Source of the DNA: Oxalobacteraceae bacterium UBA6704
GTDB taxonomy: Bacteria; Pseudomonadota; Gammaproteobacteria; Burkholderiales; Burkholderiaceae_D
DNA length: 32,219 nt
Assembly: GCA_002454505.1 (NCBI GenBank)
Contig: DKJA01000090.1
Coordinates: 1-32,219, forward strand
Direction: 5' to 3'
Shown here: one piece after another, positions 6,349-15,900 of the stretch
Layout: each line of letters begins with the position of its first letter
How positions within the stretch are numbered: the stretch's first letter is position 1
The notes under the pieces: generated by a model
Databases searched by the model: none
What the model was told of the DNA's origin: nothing
Seen by the model: only the letters and a program-made list of their open reading frames with translations
Made by a program: the position numbers and the translations under genes

Positions 6349-7719
6349 GTGGACCAAGCACGCCCCTATGCGGCCGGCGCCGCCGCGCCGAGCACCACGC
6401 GAACCAAGACCCGCTGGACCATCCTGGCCATGCTGTTCGCGATCACCACGATCAACTACGCCGACCGCGCCACCATCTCGATTGCCGGCCCCGACCTCAA
6501 GAGCGACCTGGGCCTGTCCTCCGTGCAGATGGGCTTTGTGTTCTCCGCTTTCGCGTGGTCGTACGTTCTGGCCCAGCTGCCTGGCGGCTGGCTGCTGGAC
6601 CGCTTCGGCTCGAAGATCACCTATTTCTTCAGCATCTTCCTGTGGTCGCTGTTCACCATGTTCACCGGTGCCATCGGCTTCGTCACCGGCGGCGCGGCGG
6701 TCGCGACACTGTTTGCGCTGCGGCTGCTGGTCGGCGCGGCGGAGGCGCCCTCCTTCCCCGGCAACAGCCGCATCGCGTCGGCCTGGTTCCCGACGAACGA
6801 ACGGGGCCTGGCGGCAGCCGTATTCAACTCGGCGCAGTATTTCGCCACCGTGCTGTTCGCGCCGATCATGGGCTGGCTGGTGCACGCGCACGGCTGGCAC
6901 ATGGTGTTCTACGTGATGGGCGGCCTCGGCATCCTGATGGCGTTTCTGTGGCTGAAGACGATCTACGGTCCGCGCGAGCACCCGTCCATCAACCGTGCCG
7001 AGCTGGACTACATCGAACAGGGCGGTGCCCTCGTCGACCTGGAAAGCGGCCGGGGCACGGCCAAGGCCGCGCAGGTCAATACGCTGGCGGCGATCCGCGA
7101 GCTGCTGTCGAACCGCATGCTGCTGGGGATCTACATCGGCCAGTACTGCATCACCACGCTGACCTACTTCTTCCTGACGTGGTTCCCCGTGTATCTCGTG
7201 CAGGAACGGGGCATGACGATCCTGAAGGCCGGCTTCATCGCCTCGCTGCCCGCCATTGCCGGCTTCCTCGGCGGCGTGTTCGGCGGCTGGCTGTCGGACC
7301 GCCTCAGCAAGGCGGGCTATTCGCTGTCCGTGTCGCGCAAGCTGCCGATCGTCGTCGGCATGCTGCTGTCGATGAGCATGATCGCCTGCAACTACATCGA
7401 GACGGACACGCTGGTCGTGGCCGTCATGTCGCTGGCTTTCTTCGGCAAGGGCATCGGCGCGCTGGGCTGGGCCGTCGTGTCGGACACGTCGCCGCCGGAA
7501 GCGGGCGGCCTCAGCGGCGCGCTGTTCAATACCTTCGGCAATACCGCCGGCATCACCACGCCGATCGTCATCGGCTACATCGTGCAGAACACGGGTTCGT
7601 TTGCCGGCGCCCTCGTGTACGTCGGTGCCAATGCGGCCGTGGCGATCTTCTGCTACCTGTTCATCGTCGGCGACATCGGCCGCGTGAAACTGACCCGCTC
7701 GCTGATCAAGTCCCAATAA
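6349..7719 (+). CDS. gudP: MFS glucarate/galactarate transporter
   Basis: A 456-residue major facilitator of the anion:cation symporter family (GudP/GarP/ExuT-like), which imports hexarates or hexuronates across the inner membrane. The first helix carries the family signature TTINYADRATISIAGPDLK, followed by the helix 2-3 loop GGWLLDRFGSK. About 12 membrane segments are visible, with a central cytoplasmic loop near residues 205-250 (LKTIYGPREHPSINRAELDY). The start is a GTG set by AGGAG at 6339-6343. gudD begins 22 bases downstream, so the two form one transcript driven from 6237-6265. The pairing with glucarate dehydratase makes D-glucarate, and possibly galactarate, the likely substrate. 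Which stereoisomers are taken up cannot be told from sequence. Confidence 0.9.
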   Translation: MDQARPYAAGAAAPSTTRTKTRWTILAMLFAITTINYADRATISIAGPDLKSDLGLSSVQMGFVFSAFAWSYVLAQLPGGWLLDRFGSKITYFFSIFLWSLFTMFTGAIGFVTGGAAVATLFALRLLVGAAEAPSFPGNSRIASAWFPTNERGLAAAVFNSAQYFATVLFAPIMGWLVHAHGWHMVFYVMGGLGILMAFLWLKTIYGPREHPSINRAELDYIEQGGALVDLESGRGTAKAAQVNTLAAIRELLSNRMLLGIYIGQYCITTLTYFFLTWFPVYLVQERGMTILKAGFIASLPAIAGFLGGVFGGWLSDRLSKAGYSLSVSRKLPIVVGMLLSMSMIACNYIETDTLVVAVMSLAFFGKGIGALGWAVVSDTSPPEAGGLSGALFNTFGNTAGITTPIVIGYIVQNTGSFAGALVYVGANAAVAIFCYLFIVGDIGRVKLTRSLIKSQ

Positions 7720-7741
7720 CATCAACCACACAGGATTCCAC

Positions 7742-9082
7742 ATGACCACCAATGTCTCGGGCGCACCCACCATCACCGACCTGCGCGTCGTTCCCGTCGC
7801 CGGCCAGGACAGCATGCTGCTCAACCTCAGCGGCGCCCACGGCCCCTGGTTCACCCGCAACATCGTCATCCTGACGGACAGCGCCGGCAATACCGGCCTC
7901 GGTGAAGTGCCGGGCGGCGAAAAGATCCGCCAGACCATCGAGGATGCCCGTCCGCTCGTCGTCGGCAAGACGCTGGGCGACAAGAGCGGCATCCTGAACG
8001 CGATGCGCAAGGCCTTCGCCGACCGCGACACGGGCGGCCGCGGCCTGCAGACCTTCGACCTGCGCACGACGATCCACGCCGTGACGGCCATCGAATCGGC
8101 GCTGCTCGACCTGCTGGGCCAGTTCATGAACGTGCCCGTCGCCGCGCTGCTGGGCGATGGCATGCAGCGCGATGCCGTCCAGATGCTGGGCTACCTGTTC
8201 TACGTGGGCGACCGCAACAAGACCAACCTGCAGTACCGCAGCGAACCGGATGCGGGCGACGAGTGGTTCCGCCTGCGCAATGAAGAAGCGCTGACGCCGG
8301 AATCCATCGTCCGCCTGGCCGAAGCCACGCAGGCCCGCTACGGCTTCAACGACTTCAAGCTGAAAGGCGGCGTCCTCAGTGGCGACGCGGAGATGGAGGC
8401 GATCGTCGCGCTGCACGAACGCTTCCCCGAGGCGCGCGTGACGCTCGATCCGAACGGTGCCTGGTCGCTGCAGGAAGCAGTGCGGCTGTGCCGCGACAAG
8501 CACGGCGTGCTGGCGTATGCGGAAGACCCGTGCGGCGCGGAGAACGGCTACTCGGGCCGCGAAGTGATGGCCGAATTCCGCCGCCAGACGGGCCTGCCGA
8601 CGGCCACCAATATGATCGCCACCGACTTCCGCCAGATGGCCCACTCGATTCAGCTGCAGTCGGTGGACATCCCGCTGGCCGACCCGCACTTCTGGACGAT
8701 GGAAGGTTCGGTGCGCGTGGCGCAGCTGTGCGAAATGTTCGGCCTGACGTGGGGCTCCCATTCGAACAACCACTTCGACATTTCGCTGGCAATGTTCACC
8801 CATGTGGGCGCCGCCGCGCCGGGCAAGGTCACGCCGATCGACACGCACTGGATCTGGCAGGACGGCCAGCGCCTGACGAAAGATCCCCTGAAGATCGAAG
8901 GCGGCTACGTGCACGTGCCGAAGAAACCGGGCCTGGGCATCGAGCTCGATCCCGTCGAGCTGGAAAAGGCGCACCAGGCCTATAAAAACATGGGCCTCGG
9001 CGCGCGCGACGACGCGGCCGCCATGCAGTTCCTCGTGCCGGACTGGAAGTTCGACAACAAGCGGCCTTGCCTGGTGCGCTGA
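7742..9082 (+). CDS. gudD: Glucarate dehydratase
   Basis: A 446-residue enolase-superfamily enzyme that dehydrates D-glucarate (and often L-idarate) to 5-keto-4-deoxyglucarate in the cytosol. All catalytic elements align with one-residue offset to E. coli GudD: Lys206 and Lys208 in DFKLKGG, metal ligands Asp236 (DPNGAWS), Glu267 and Asn290 (TNMIATDF), and the base His340 in GSHSNNHFDISLAM. Length and C-terminus match the family. AGGA at 7732-7735 precedes the ATG. The gene is second in the gudP-gudD operon and is followed within 5 bases by a strong hairpin. The downstream enzymes of the pathway (5-keto-4-deoxyglucarate aldolase or dehydratase, tartronate semialdehyde reductase) are not in this window. 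Confidence 0.95.
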   Translation: MTTNVSGAPTITDLRVVPVAGQDSMLLNLSGAHGPWFTRNIVILTDSAGNTGLGEVPGGEKIRQTIEDARPLVVGKTLGDKSGILNAMRKAFADRDTGGRGLQTFDLRTTIHAVTAIESALLDLLGQFMNVPVAALLGDGMQRDAVQMLGYLFYVGDRNKTNLQYRSEPDAGDEWFRLRNEEALTPESIVRLAEATQARYGFNDFKLKGGVLSGDAEMEAIVALHERFPEARVTLDPNGAWSLQEAVRLCRDKHGVLAYAEDPCGAENGYSGREVMAEFRRQTGLPTATNMIATDFRQMAHSIQLQSVDIPLADPHFWTMEGSVRVAQLCEMFGLTWGSHSNNHFDISLAMFTHVGAAAPGKVTPIDTHWIWQDGQRLTKDPLKIEGGYVHVPKKPGLGIELDPVELEKAHQAYKNMGLGARDDAAAMQFLVPDWKFDNKRPCLVR

Positions 9083-9086
9083 ACGA

Positions 9087-9116
9087 AACAGGGCGGGCCC
9101 TGCAGCCCGCCCTGTT
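9087..9116. terminator. Bidirectional hairpin terminator
   Basis: AACAGGGCGGGC (9087-9098) pairs perfectly with GCCCGCCCTGTT (9105-9116) around a 6-base loop. It lies between the gudD stop and the stop of the convergent gene at 9140, so it probably ends both transcripts. The T-runs are short on both strands. Confidence 0.75.
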
Positions 9117-9139
9117 CCCGCACTATCGGCCGATGCGAC

Positions 9140-9874
9140 TCATTCGTCGCCGGTGCACGCCGGTTTTCCCGCCGCCCGCAACGCGAGCTGTGCGGCGCTG
9201 GCCTTGACATAGATGCCGGTCAGCTCGCTCCAGCCCTCGTCGATGGCCAGGCCATCCGGGCCGACGCGCAGCGTCGCCCGCTGGAACATCGGGCGCTGCG
9301 TGGCGGCCACATTCGTCAGTGCCACGGCCGCGCTGCGCGCCGCTGCGCGCTCCGGCGGCACCGGCAGCCAGTGCCACGAATCGGTGGCGTCGGGTATCCG
9401 CAACCCCACCCGCGTCCACCGCGCCGACGCCGGCACCTCGACGCTCGCATAACCATTGCTGTCCACCACGTCATCGAAGGTCTCGCCGGACGCCGCCTCG
9501 AAGCGCACCTCCAGGCCGGGCACTGCGCCCCGTCCCGGCGCCTCGACGTAGACTTGCCACCAGCCGGCAGAAACCTCCTCGCCCTTCGCCTCGCCGAGCA
9601 CACGGAAGACCGGGGCGACCGGCGCGGTGGCGGTCAACGTGACGCGCTCGCCCGCCTGCTGCCAGGTGCCGGCGCCCATCAGGTATGAGGCCATCACCCG
9701 CAAGTCCCACTCGAACCGTCCGCCTTCCAGCAGCAGCAGTTCGGAACCGACGACGAACTGGCCCTTCGTCTGCAAGCAGTAGGTGCCCGCCAGTGGCGCC
9801 GGCGCCTGGGCGTTGGCGAGACCGTGCAGGGCGAGGGGAAGGACGAGGACAACAGAGCGTAAGGAACGGAACAT
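9140..9874 (-). CDS. Secreted protein of unknown function, tandem paralogue 1
   Basis: A 244-residue protein with a classical signal peptide (residues 1-23, ending ANAQA). I do not recognise a named family. The mature part begins PLAGTYCL and has the block VGSELLLLEGGRFEWDL followed by GTWQQAG-ERVTL, reminiscent of small lipocalin-like beta-barrel proteins that report GTW as a strand. A middle part (VRFEAASGETFDDVVDSNGY) and a C-terminal block (RATLRVGPDGLAIDEG) are shared with the neighbouring gene at 9966-10646, to which it is roughly 35-40% identical by eye. It carries a C-terminal extension of about 20 residues with one cysteine that its neighbour lacks. The shared promoter box at 9902-9948 suggests the two are expressed under the same control. 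Confidence 0.75.
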   Translation of the reverse strand: MFRSLRSVVLVLPLALHGLANAQAPAPLAGTYCLQTKGQFVVGSELLLLEGGRFEWDLRVMASYLMGAGTWQQAGERVTLTATAPVAPVFRVLGEAKGEEVSAGWWQVYVEAPGRGAVPGLEVRFEAASGETFDDVVDSNGYASVEVPASARWTRVGLRIPDATDSWHWLPVPPERAAARSAAVALTNVAATQRPMFQRATLRVGPDGLAIDEGWSELTGIYVKASAAQLALRAAGKPACTGDE

Positions 9875-9901
9875 GGCTTTTGCGGGTGGTGATCGAAGCG
9901 G

Positions 9902-9948
9902 CGATCATACCGGCAAAAGGTGGTCGGAAATCTAACAGAACATCACAC
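9902..9948 (-). promoter_or_regulatory. Conserved promoter box of paralogue 1
   Basis: The 21 bases at 9928-9948 are identical to 10698-10718. In both copies a non-conserved spacer of exactly 16 bases separates them from a second element, GGTATGATCG here and GGTATCATCG there. Read on the minus strand, TATGAT is a good -10 about 30 bases before the start codon. No consensus -35 is visible, so the box may bind an activator or an alternative sigma factor. Confidence 0.6.
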
Positions 9949-9965
9949 AGCAGTACGCCCGGCGG

Positions 9966-10646
9966 CTACTTCGCGTAGGTGCCGCGCAGGCCCTCGACAC
10001 CCTCTTCGACGGCCAGGCCGCCAGCGCCGACGCGCAGCGTCATCCGCTCGAACGGCGCGGGCATCAGCGTTTCGACGTTGACGACAGCGAATGCGGCGAT
10101 GCGTGCCTCGGTGCGGGCCGCCGGCAGCGCCAGCCACTGCCACGGCGCACCGCTGCCGTTGCGGCGCAAGCCTGCGCGCACCCACCGTTCGCCGGCCGGC
10201 ATGTCGACGATCGCATCGCCGTTCTGCGCGCTGACGGCATCGACCGTCTTGCCGGACTTCGCTTCGAAGCGCACCTCGACATCCGCCACCGGGCCGCGCC
10301 GCGGCACGCCGACGATCGCCACCCACTTGCCCGCCGCCGGCTGCTTCTTCAGTGTCAGTTCTTCTTCGTCGAACAGGCGGAACGTCGGTTCTTCCCGCTT
10401 CGCCACGGACAGCGTCACCACGTCGCCTGCCTGCTGCCAGGTGCCGCGCGCCATCTGGTCGACGGCGCCATACATCAGCACCCATTCGAACCTGCCGTCG
10501 TCCTTCAGCAGCAGTTCCGAGCCAACCTCGGACGGACCGCCATGCAGATAGTAGTGACCGGCCAGCGGGCCGCCTGCCTGCGCGCTGGCGCCGGGCTGCA
10601 CGGCGAACAGGATGGCAAGTAACAACGCCTGGAAGATTCTGGACAT
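9966..10646 (-). CDS. Secreted protein of unknown function, tandem paralogue 2
   Basis: A 226-residue exported protein (signal peptide 1-23, ending ASAQA) and the tandem partner of the gene at 9140-9874. Shared blocks are PLAGHYYL, VGSELLLKDDGRFEW, GTWQQAGDVVTL, VEVRFEAKSGKT, a W-x-WLALP segment and ERMTLRVGAGGLAVEEG. The order and spacing of blocks are the same, so this is a duplication and not a domain shuffle. It ends at TYAK without the Cys-bearing tail of paralogue 1. No catalytic motif is apparent. Each copy has its own promoter box rather than one operon promoter, so they are likely separate transcripts under one regulator. It is transcribed divergently from the NCS2 permease, with 127 bases between the two starts. 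Confidence 0.75.
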   Translation of the reverse strand: MSRIFQALLLAILFAVQPGASAQAGGPLAGHYYLHGGPSEVGSELLLKDDGRFEWVLMYGAVDQMARGTWQQAGDVVTLSVAKREEPTFRLFDEEELTLKKQPAAGKWVAIVGVPRRGPVADVEVRFEAKSGKTVDAVSAQNGDAIVDMPAGERWVRAGLRRNGSGAPWQWLALPAARTEARIAAFAVVNVETLMPAPFERMTLRVGAGGLAVEEGVEGLRGTYAK

Positions 10647-10671
10647 GGCTGGTCTCGTGATGATGGATGTC

Positions 10672-10718
10672 CGATGATACCCGCCGCGCGATGCCGCAAA
10701 TCTAACAGAACATCACAC
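10672..10718 (-). promoter_or_regulatory. Conserved promoter box of paralogue 2
   Basis: This is the second copy of the box described at 9902-9948: a 21-base identical block at 10698-10718, a 16-base unconserved spacer, and GGTATCATCG on the minus strand (plus-strand 10672-10681). The block starts 52 bases upstream of the start codon, against 54 in the other copy. Confidence 0.6.
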
Positions 10719-10748
10719 TGTCACGCGCAGCGGCGCGCGCTGTAGAAT
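10719..10748 (+). promoter_or_regulatory. Possible promoter of the NCS2 permease gene
   Basis: TGTCAC and TAGAAT are separated by 18 bases and end 25 bases before the start at 10774. The -10 is good and the -35 is weak. It abuts the conserved box of the divergent paralogue. Confidence 0.3.
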
Positions 10749-10773
10749 CGCGCTTTGCCCGCACGGTCACCTC

Positions 10774-12132
10774 ATGCACAAAGAACCGCCCGCCGCCGAC
10801 CTGATCCTCGGCCTGGAAGACCGCCCCCGCCCGTGGATCGCGATCCTGGCCGCCCTGCAGCACCTGCTGGCGATCATCGTGCCGATCGTCACGCCCGGCC
10901 TGCTGATCTGCCAGGCGCTGGGCGTGCCGGCGCGGGACACGAACCTGATCGTATCGATGTCGCTGGTGATTTCGGGGATCGCCACCTTCGTGCAGTGCCG
11001 CCGCATCGGACCGTTCGGCGCCGGGCTGCTGATCGTGCAGGGCACCAGCTTCAATTTCGTCGGCCCGCTGATCGCCGGCGGCGCGGCGATGGTCAAGCAG
11101 GGCACGCCGGTCGAGACGGTGATGGCGGCGATCTTCGGCGTGGTGATGGCCGGATCGTTTGTCGAGATGGGTATCTCGCGCGTGCTGCCCTACCTCCGGC
11201 GGTTGATCACGCCGCTGGTGACGGGCATCGTCGTGCTGATGATCGGCCTCACGCTGATCAAGGTGGGCCTGATCAGCATGGGCGGCGGATTTACCGCGAT
11301 GGGCAACGGCACCTTCGCCAATGGCGAAAACCTGCTGCTGTCCGGCGCCGTGCTGGCCATCATCGTGGGGCTGAACCGGATCCCCGTCGCGTGGATCCGC
11401 AGCTGCGCCATCGTCATCGCGCTGGTCGTCGGCTACCTGCTGGCCGGCTACCTCGGCCGGCTGGACTTCACCGGCATGCACGCGGCACCGTGGTTCCAGA
11501 TGCCCGTGCCGCTGCATTTCGGCGTCGGCTTTTCGTGGTCGCTGTTCGTGCCGATGCTGGTGATCTATCTCGTGACATCGCTGGAGGCGATCGGCGACGT
11601 GACGGCCACCAGCAAGATCTCCCGCGAACCCGTGTCCGGCCCCGTGTGGATGGCGCGCATCAAGGGCGGCGTGCTGGTCAACGGTGCCAACTCGCTGCTG
11701 GCCGGCGTCTTCAACACCTTCCCCAGCTCGATCTTCGCGCAGAACAACGGCGTGATCCAGCTGACGGGCATCGCCAGCCGCCACGTGGGCATGTGGATCG
11801 CGCTGTTCCTCGTCGTGCTGGGCCTGTTCCCCAGCGTGGCCGGCATCATCCAGGCCGTGCCTGAGCCGGTGCTGGGCGGCGCGGCGATGGTGATGTTCGG
11901 TGCCGTGGCGGCGGCGGGCATCAACATCCTGGCCGGCACGACGCTGGACCGCCGCGCGCTGCTGATCATCGCCGTGTCGCTGGCGCTGGGGCTGGGCGTG
12001 TCGCAGGTGCCGGAATTCCTCGTCCACATGCCGGACGCGCTGCGGCACGTGCTCGAATCGGGTGTCGCCACCGGCGGCATCTGCGCGGTGCTGATGAACT
12101 GGTTCCTGCCGGCCAGCCCGGCACAAGATTGA
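10774..12132 (+). CDS. NCS2 nucleobase:cation symporter (xanthine/urate/uracil type)
   Basis: A 452-residue inner-membrane purine/pyrimidine permease of the nucleobase:cation symporter-2 (NAT) family, with about 14 hydrophobic segments. The family motifs are clear: TSLEAIGDVTATSKIS in helix 8 carries the substrate-binding glutamate, and QNNGVIQLTGIASRHVG in helix 10 is the NAT signature as in E. coli XanP/XanQ. The full helix 3 motif VQGTSFNFVGP is also present. These favour xanthine or uric acid over uracil, but the choice cannot be fixed by eye. The start at 10774 (MHKEPPAADLILGLEDRP) fits family N-termini; no strong ribosome site precedes it. It appears to be a single-gene transcript. Confidence 0.88.
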   Translation: MHKEPPAADLILGLEDRPRPWIAILAALQHLLAIIVPIVTPGLLICQALGVPARDTNLIVSMSLVISGIATFVQCRRIGPFGAGLLIVQGTSFNFVGPLIAGGAAMVKQGTPVETVMAAIFGVVMAGSFVEMGISRVLPYLRRLITPLVTGIVVLMIGLTLIKVGLISMGGGFTAMGNGTFANGENLLLSGAVLAIIVGLNRIPVAWIRSCAIVIALVVGYLLAGYLGRLDFTGMHAAPWFQMPVPLHFGVGFSWSLFVPMLVIYLVTSLEAIGDVTATSKISREPVSGPVWMARIKGGVLVNGANSLLAGVFNTFPSSIFAQNNGVIQLTGIASRHVGMWIALFLVVLGLFPSVAGIIQAVPEPVLGGAAMVMFGAVAAAGINILAGTTLDRRALLIIAVSLALGLGVSQVPEFLVHMPDALRHVLESGVATGGICAVLMNWFLPASPAQD

Positions 12133-12168
12133 GTGTCGGAAATTTTTACAGCTAGCAAGATTGCAGTC

Positions 12169-12195
12169 AGTCATGGTTGATTAAAATCAATGACT
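12169..12195. promoter_or_regulatory. AT-rich palindrome between the NCS2 and PEP-CTERM genes
   Basis: AGTCA-tgg-TTGATT and AATCAA-TGACT form a paired structure around a 2-base centre (12183-12184). It lies in a 126-base intergenic stretch that is much more AT-rich than the flanks. It may be a terminator for the permease, although no T-run follows directly, or an operator for the PEP-CTERM gene. Confidence 0.4.
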
Positions 12196-12258
12196 TAATT
12201 GAATGGCATCTTTTTTGCTTATTGGCGATTTTATACCAAAAGTAACGGAACCATTCAA

Positions 12259-12897
12259 ATGCGTGCATTCCAACGACTCGCCGGCCGCCTCATCGCGGCC
12301 GCCTGCTTCAACCTCGCAGCGCTGCACGCCGCCTGCGCCGGACCGGTCACCTACAATTTCGACACACTCGAAGATGCCACCGCGCTGACGACCCAATATT
12401 CGGGCCTGACGTTCGGCAATGCCACCGTGCTGCTCGCCGGCTGGAGCCTCAACGAATTAGCCTTCCCGCCCGCCTCCGGCGCCGGCGTGGTCTTCGACGA
12501 TGGCGGCCCGATCGTCATCACGTTCGCCACCGCCGTACAGAGCGTGTTCGGCCGCTTCACTTACGCGAACGGGCTGACGCTGGCAGCCTACGACAGTGCG
12601 AACAACCTGCTGACCACCGCCACCTCCGCATGGCACACGAATGTCGCCAACGGCTTCGGCGACGTCGGCAGCACCCCGAACGAGCTGCTGGGCGTCACCA
12701 GCAACGGCGACCTGATCACCCGCGTGGTGATCAGCTCCTCGCTCTTCGGCGGCTCGCTGACGCTCGACGACCTGACCATCGACACCGCGGCACTGGCCAT
12801 CCCAGAACCGGGCACGCTGCCGCTGGTGCTGCTCGGGCTCGCACTGGCATTGCATGCGGCACGCCGCGGCCGCACGAGACAACAACAACAAGACTGA
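12259..12897 (+). CDS. PEP-CTERM sorting-domain exoprotein
   Basis: A 212-residue exported protein with a signal peptide (about 1-29, ending HAACA). A beta-rich middle part begins GPVTYNFDTLEDATALTTQY, typical of PEP-CTERM anchored proteins. The C-terminal sorting signal is at residues 181 onward: IPEPGTLPLVLLGLALALHA followed by basic ARRGRTR. In this system the PEP motif is recognised by an exosortase (EpsH/XrtA type) and the protein goes to the outer surface or the exopolysaccharide matrix. No exosortase gene lies in the window, so it must be supplied from elsewhere. I chose the ATG at 12259 because the signal peptide follows it directly; an upstream in-frame start at 12199 would add residues from AT-rich intergenic DNA. 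It ends 55 bases before the large Ig-repeat gene. Confidence 0.85.
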   Translation: MRAFQRLAGRLIAAACFNLAALHAACAGPVTYNFDTLEDATALTTQYSGLTFGNATVLLAGWSLNELAFPPASGAGVVFDDGGPIVITFATAVQSVFGRFTYANGLTLAAYDSANNLLTTATSAWHTNVANGFGDVGSTPNELLGVTSNGDLITRVVISSSLFGGSLTLDDLTIDTAALAIPEPGTLPLVLLGLALALHAARRGRTRQQQQD

Positions 12898-12952
12898 TCC
12901 ACCGATCGATGTGCGTTGCGCGCCGCGGACCGCCGCGCGCCGAGGAGCCAGC

Positions 12953-15900
12953 ATGCGAGCCATCCGTTCACTGCTCTGTTCAGCCTTCGCGGGCGCCCTG
13001 CTGGCCGGCCCCGCCGCTGCCGGCACGCTGGGCACACCGTCGCTGGCGCCCGGCAGCATCCCGGCAGGCGCGCCAGCCACCGTCACGCTGACGATCCCCA
13101 TCACCGATCCGAACTACACGGCCGGCAGCGCCAACGTCCAGCGGCTGAAGGCCGACGGCACCGTGCAGGGCATCGTCGGCCTGCTGCGCGACGATGGCCA
13201 GCAAGGCGACGAAACGGCCGGCGACAAGGTCTACACGCTGGCCATGCCGCTCAACGAAACGGCCGCCGGCAACGTCGGCTTCCAGGTATCGGCGGCGTTC
13301 GCGCGCGAACTGAAGCGCACGATTTCCTCACCCGTCACGCTGACCGTGACGCCCGCCTCCACCGCGCCCGTGATCCGTCCGGCCGGCTTCTCCGTCGGCA
13401 CCACGCCGGCCGGCGTGCCGGTCGTCGGCCTTGTCACCGCGGGTGTGATCTCGGCCGAGCCGCCGACCACGCTGATCCTGCAGCGGCTGGGGGCGGAAGG
13501 CACGGCGCCGACCAGCCTCGGTACGCTGCACGACGACGGCGTGGAAGGCGATGCCACTGCGGCCGACAACACGTACTCGTTGCGCTCGACGGTGCTGGAA
13601 AACGCGCCCGGCACCGTGCGCTATCGCGTGGCCGGCACCTTCCCCGGCCAGGCGCAGGCGGTGTATTCCGACGTGTTCACCGTCGTCATCACCGGCACCG
13701 CCACCAGCGTCGAGATCAGTTCGCCGGCCAGCGGCGCCTACCTGAACACGCCCGTCATCACGGTAACCGGCAAGGTGGGCGACCCGGCCGCGCAGGTGAC
13801 GCTGAACGGCATCGCCGCGGTCCTGAGCGGCACCACCTTCAACGCGTCCGTGCCGCTGAACGAAGGGCCGAACACGATCACCGCCGTGGCGGCCAACAGC
13901 GGCGGCAGCACGACCACCAGCAGCATCCTCGTCACGCTGGACACCACCGCGCCGAAGATCGAGATCTATTCGCCGGCCACCGGCGCCAATACGGGCGCCG
14001 CCGCCGTGACGGTCAGCGGCATGGTCAACGACATCGTCGTCGGCACCGTCAATCCGCAACAGGCCACGGTCACCGTCAACGGCGTGGCGGCCGAAGTGCT
14101 GAACCGCAGCTTCGTCGCCCGCGACGTGCCGCTGAACGCCGGTGCGAACACCGTGCAGGCCATCGCCACCGACCGCGCCGGCAACCGCGCCACCACCAGC
14201 GCCACCGTCACGCGCATCGCGGCCGGCGGGCTGGCCCTCGTCTCCGGCAACAACCAGCGCGGCGCCGCCGGCACGCAGCTGGACGCCCCGCTCGTCGTGC
14301 TGCTCACCAATGCGCAGGGCGCGCCGGTGCCGAACCGGCCGGTGGTGTTCCGCGTGGTCGGGCTGGACGGCACCGTGTCGCCCAATACCACGGCCGCCAA
14401 CGGACTCGGTGCCACCGCCGTCAATACGGATGCCGAGGGCAATGCGCGGGTGTACTACCGCCTCGGCACGCGCGCCGGCGGCGGCAACCTCGTCGAAGCC
14501 AGCGCGGCCGGCGCGCAGGCCACCGTCGATTTCGTCGCCACCGGCACGCCGGGCGGCGCGAAACTGATGGTGGTCGATTCCGGCAACAACCAGACGGGCG
14601 TCGTCGGCCAGCCGCTGCCGCTGCCGTTCATCGCCATCGTTACGGATGCCAACAACAACCGCCTCGCCGGCATTCCGGTGACGTTCACCGTCAAGGAAGG
14701 CGGCGGCGGTTTCGGCGCCACCCGGCAGGCCGCTTACCAGACCACCAGCGACAGCGACGGCCGCGTGGCGGCCACGCTGACCGTCGGCCCGGACCAGGGC
14801 GTCAACAACAATGTCGTCGACGCGAACTTCACCGGCGGCACCGGCTTCGCGGCGGCCTTCACCGCCAACGGCCTCGTGCCCGGCCCGGCGGCGCAGACGC
14901 GCATCACCGGTGTGGTGCTGGACAACAGCAACCGCCCGATCCTCGGCGTGACGATGCGGCTGCTGCAGATCACGCAGGGCCACCGCAGCAATATCCCGCA
15001 GGAGATGGCGGCCGCCGTGACGACCGATGCGCAGGGCCAGTTCGCCATGCAGCCGGTCCCCGTCGGCATCTTCAAGCTGATGGCCGACGGCGGCACGGCC
15101 ACGCGCGAGGGCACCTGGCCGACGCTGGACTTCGACATGGTCACCGTCTCGGGCCAGAACAATACGCTGGGCATGCCGGTGTTCCTGCCGGCGCTCAATC
15201 CGAACAACCGCGTGTGCGTCAACGAGACCACAGGCGGCACGCTGACGCTGCCCGAAGTGCCCGGCTTCGCGCTGACGATCGCACCCGGCTCGGCCACCTT
15301 CCCCGGCGGCTCGCGCAACGGCTGCGTGCACGTCACGCCGGTCAATATCGACAAGGTGCCGATGGCGCCTGGCTTCGGCCAGCAGCCCCGCTTCGTCGTG
15401 ACGATTCAGCCCGTCGGCACGCATTTCAGCCCGGCCGCGCGGATGACGATCCCCAACGTGGACGGCCTGGCGCCGCGCGCCGTGACGGAGATGTACTCGT
15501 ACGACCACGACCTGGCCAGCTTCGTCGCCATCGGCAGCGCCACCGTCAGCGAAGATGGTTCGACCATCACGTCCGACCCGGGCGCCGGCGTCATCAAGGC
15601 CGGCTGGCATTGCGGCGGCAATCCGAACACGTCCGGCTCGGCCGGCACCTGCTCCACCTGCCGCAAATGCGAAGGCTCCGGCTGCGTGGCCGACAACAGC
15701 CAGACGCCGCCCCAGCATTCGCCCACCGACTGCAAGGAGCAGTTCTGCAATGGCGGCGTGGTGGGCACGCGCAACAAGGACAGCGAGAAGCCGGAGCAGC
15801 AATGCAAGCAATGCCGCAATGGCATGCCCGCCAACAGCGAAGACGGCAGCAACCCGGACGATACCTCGACCTGCTGCTACAACGGCCAGATCCAGGCCAA

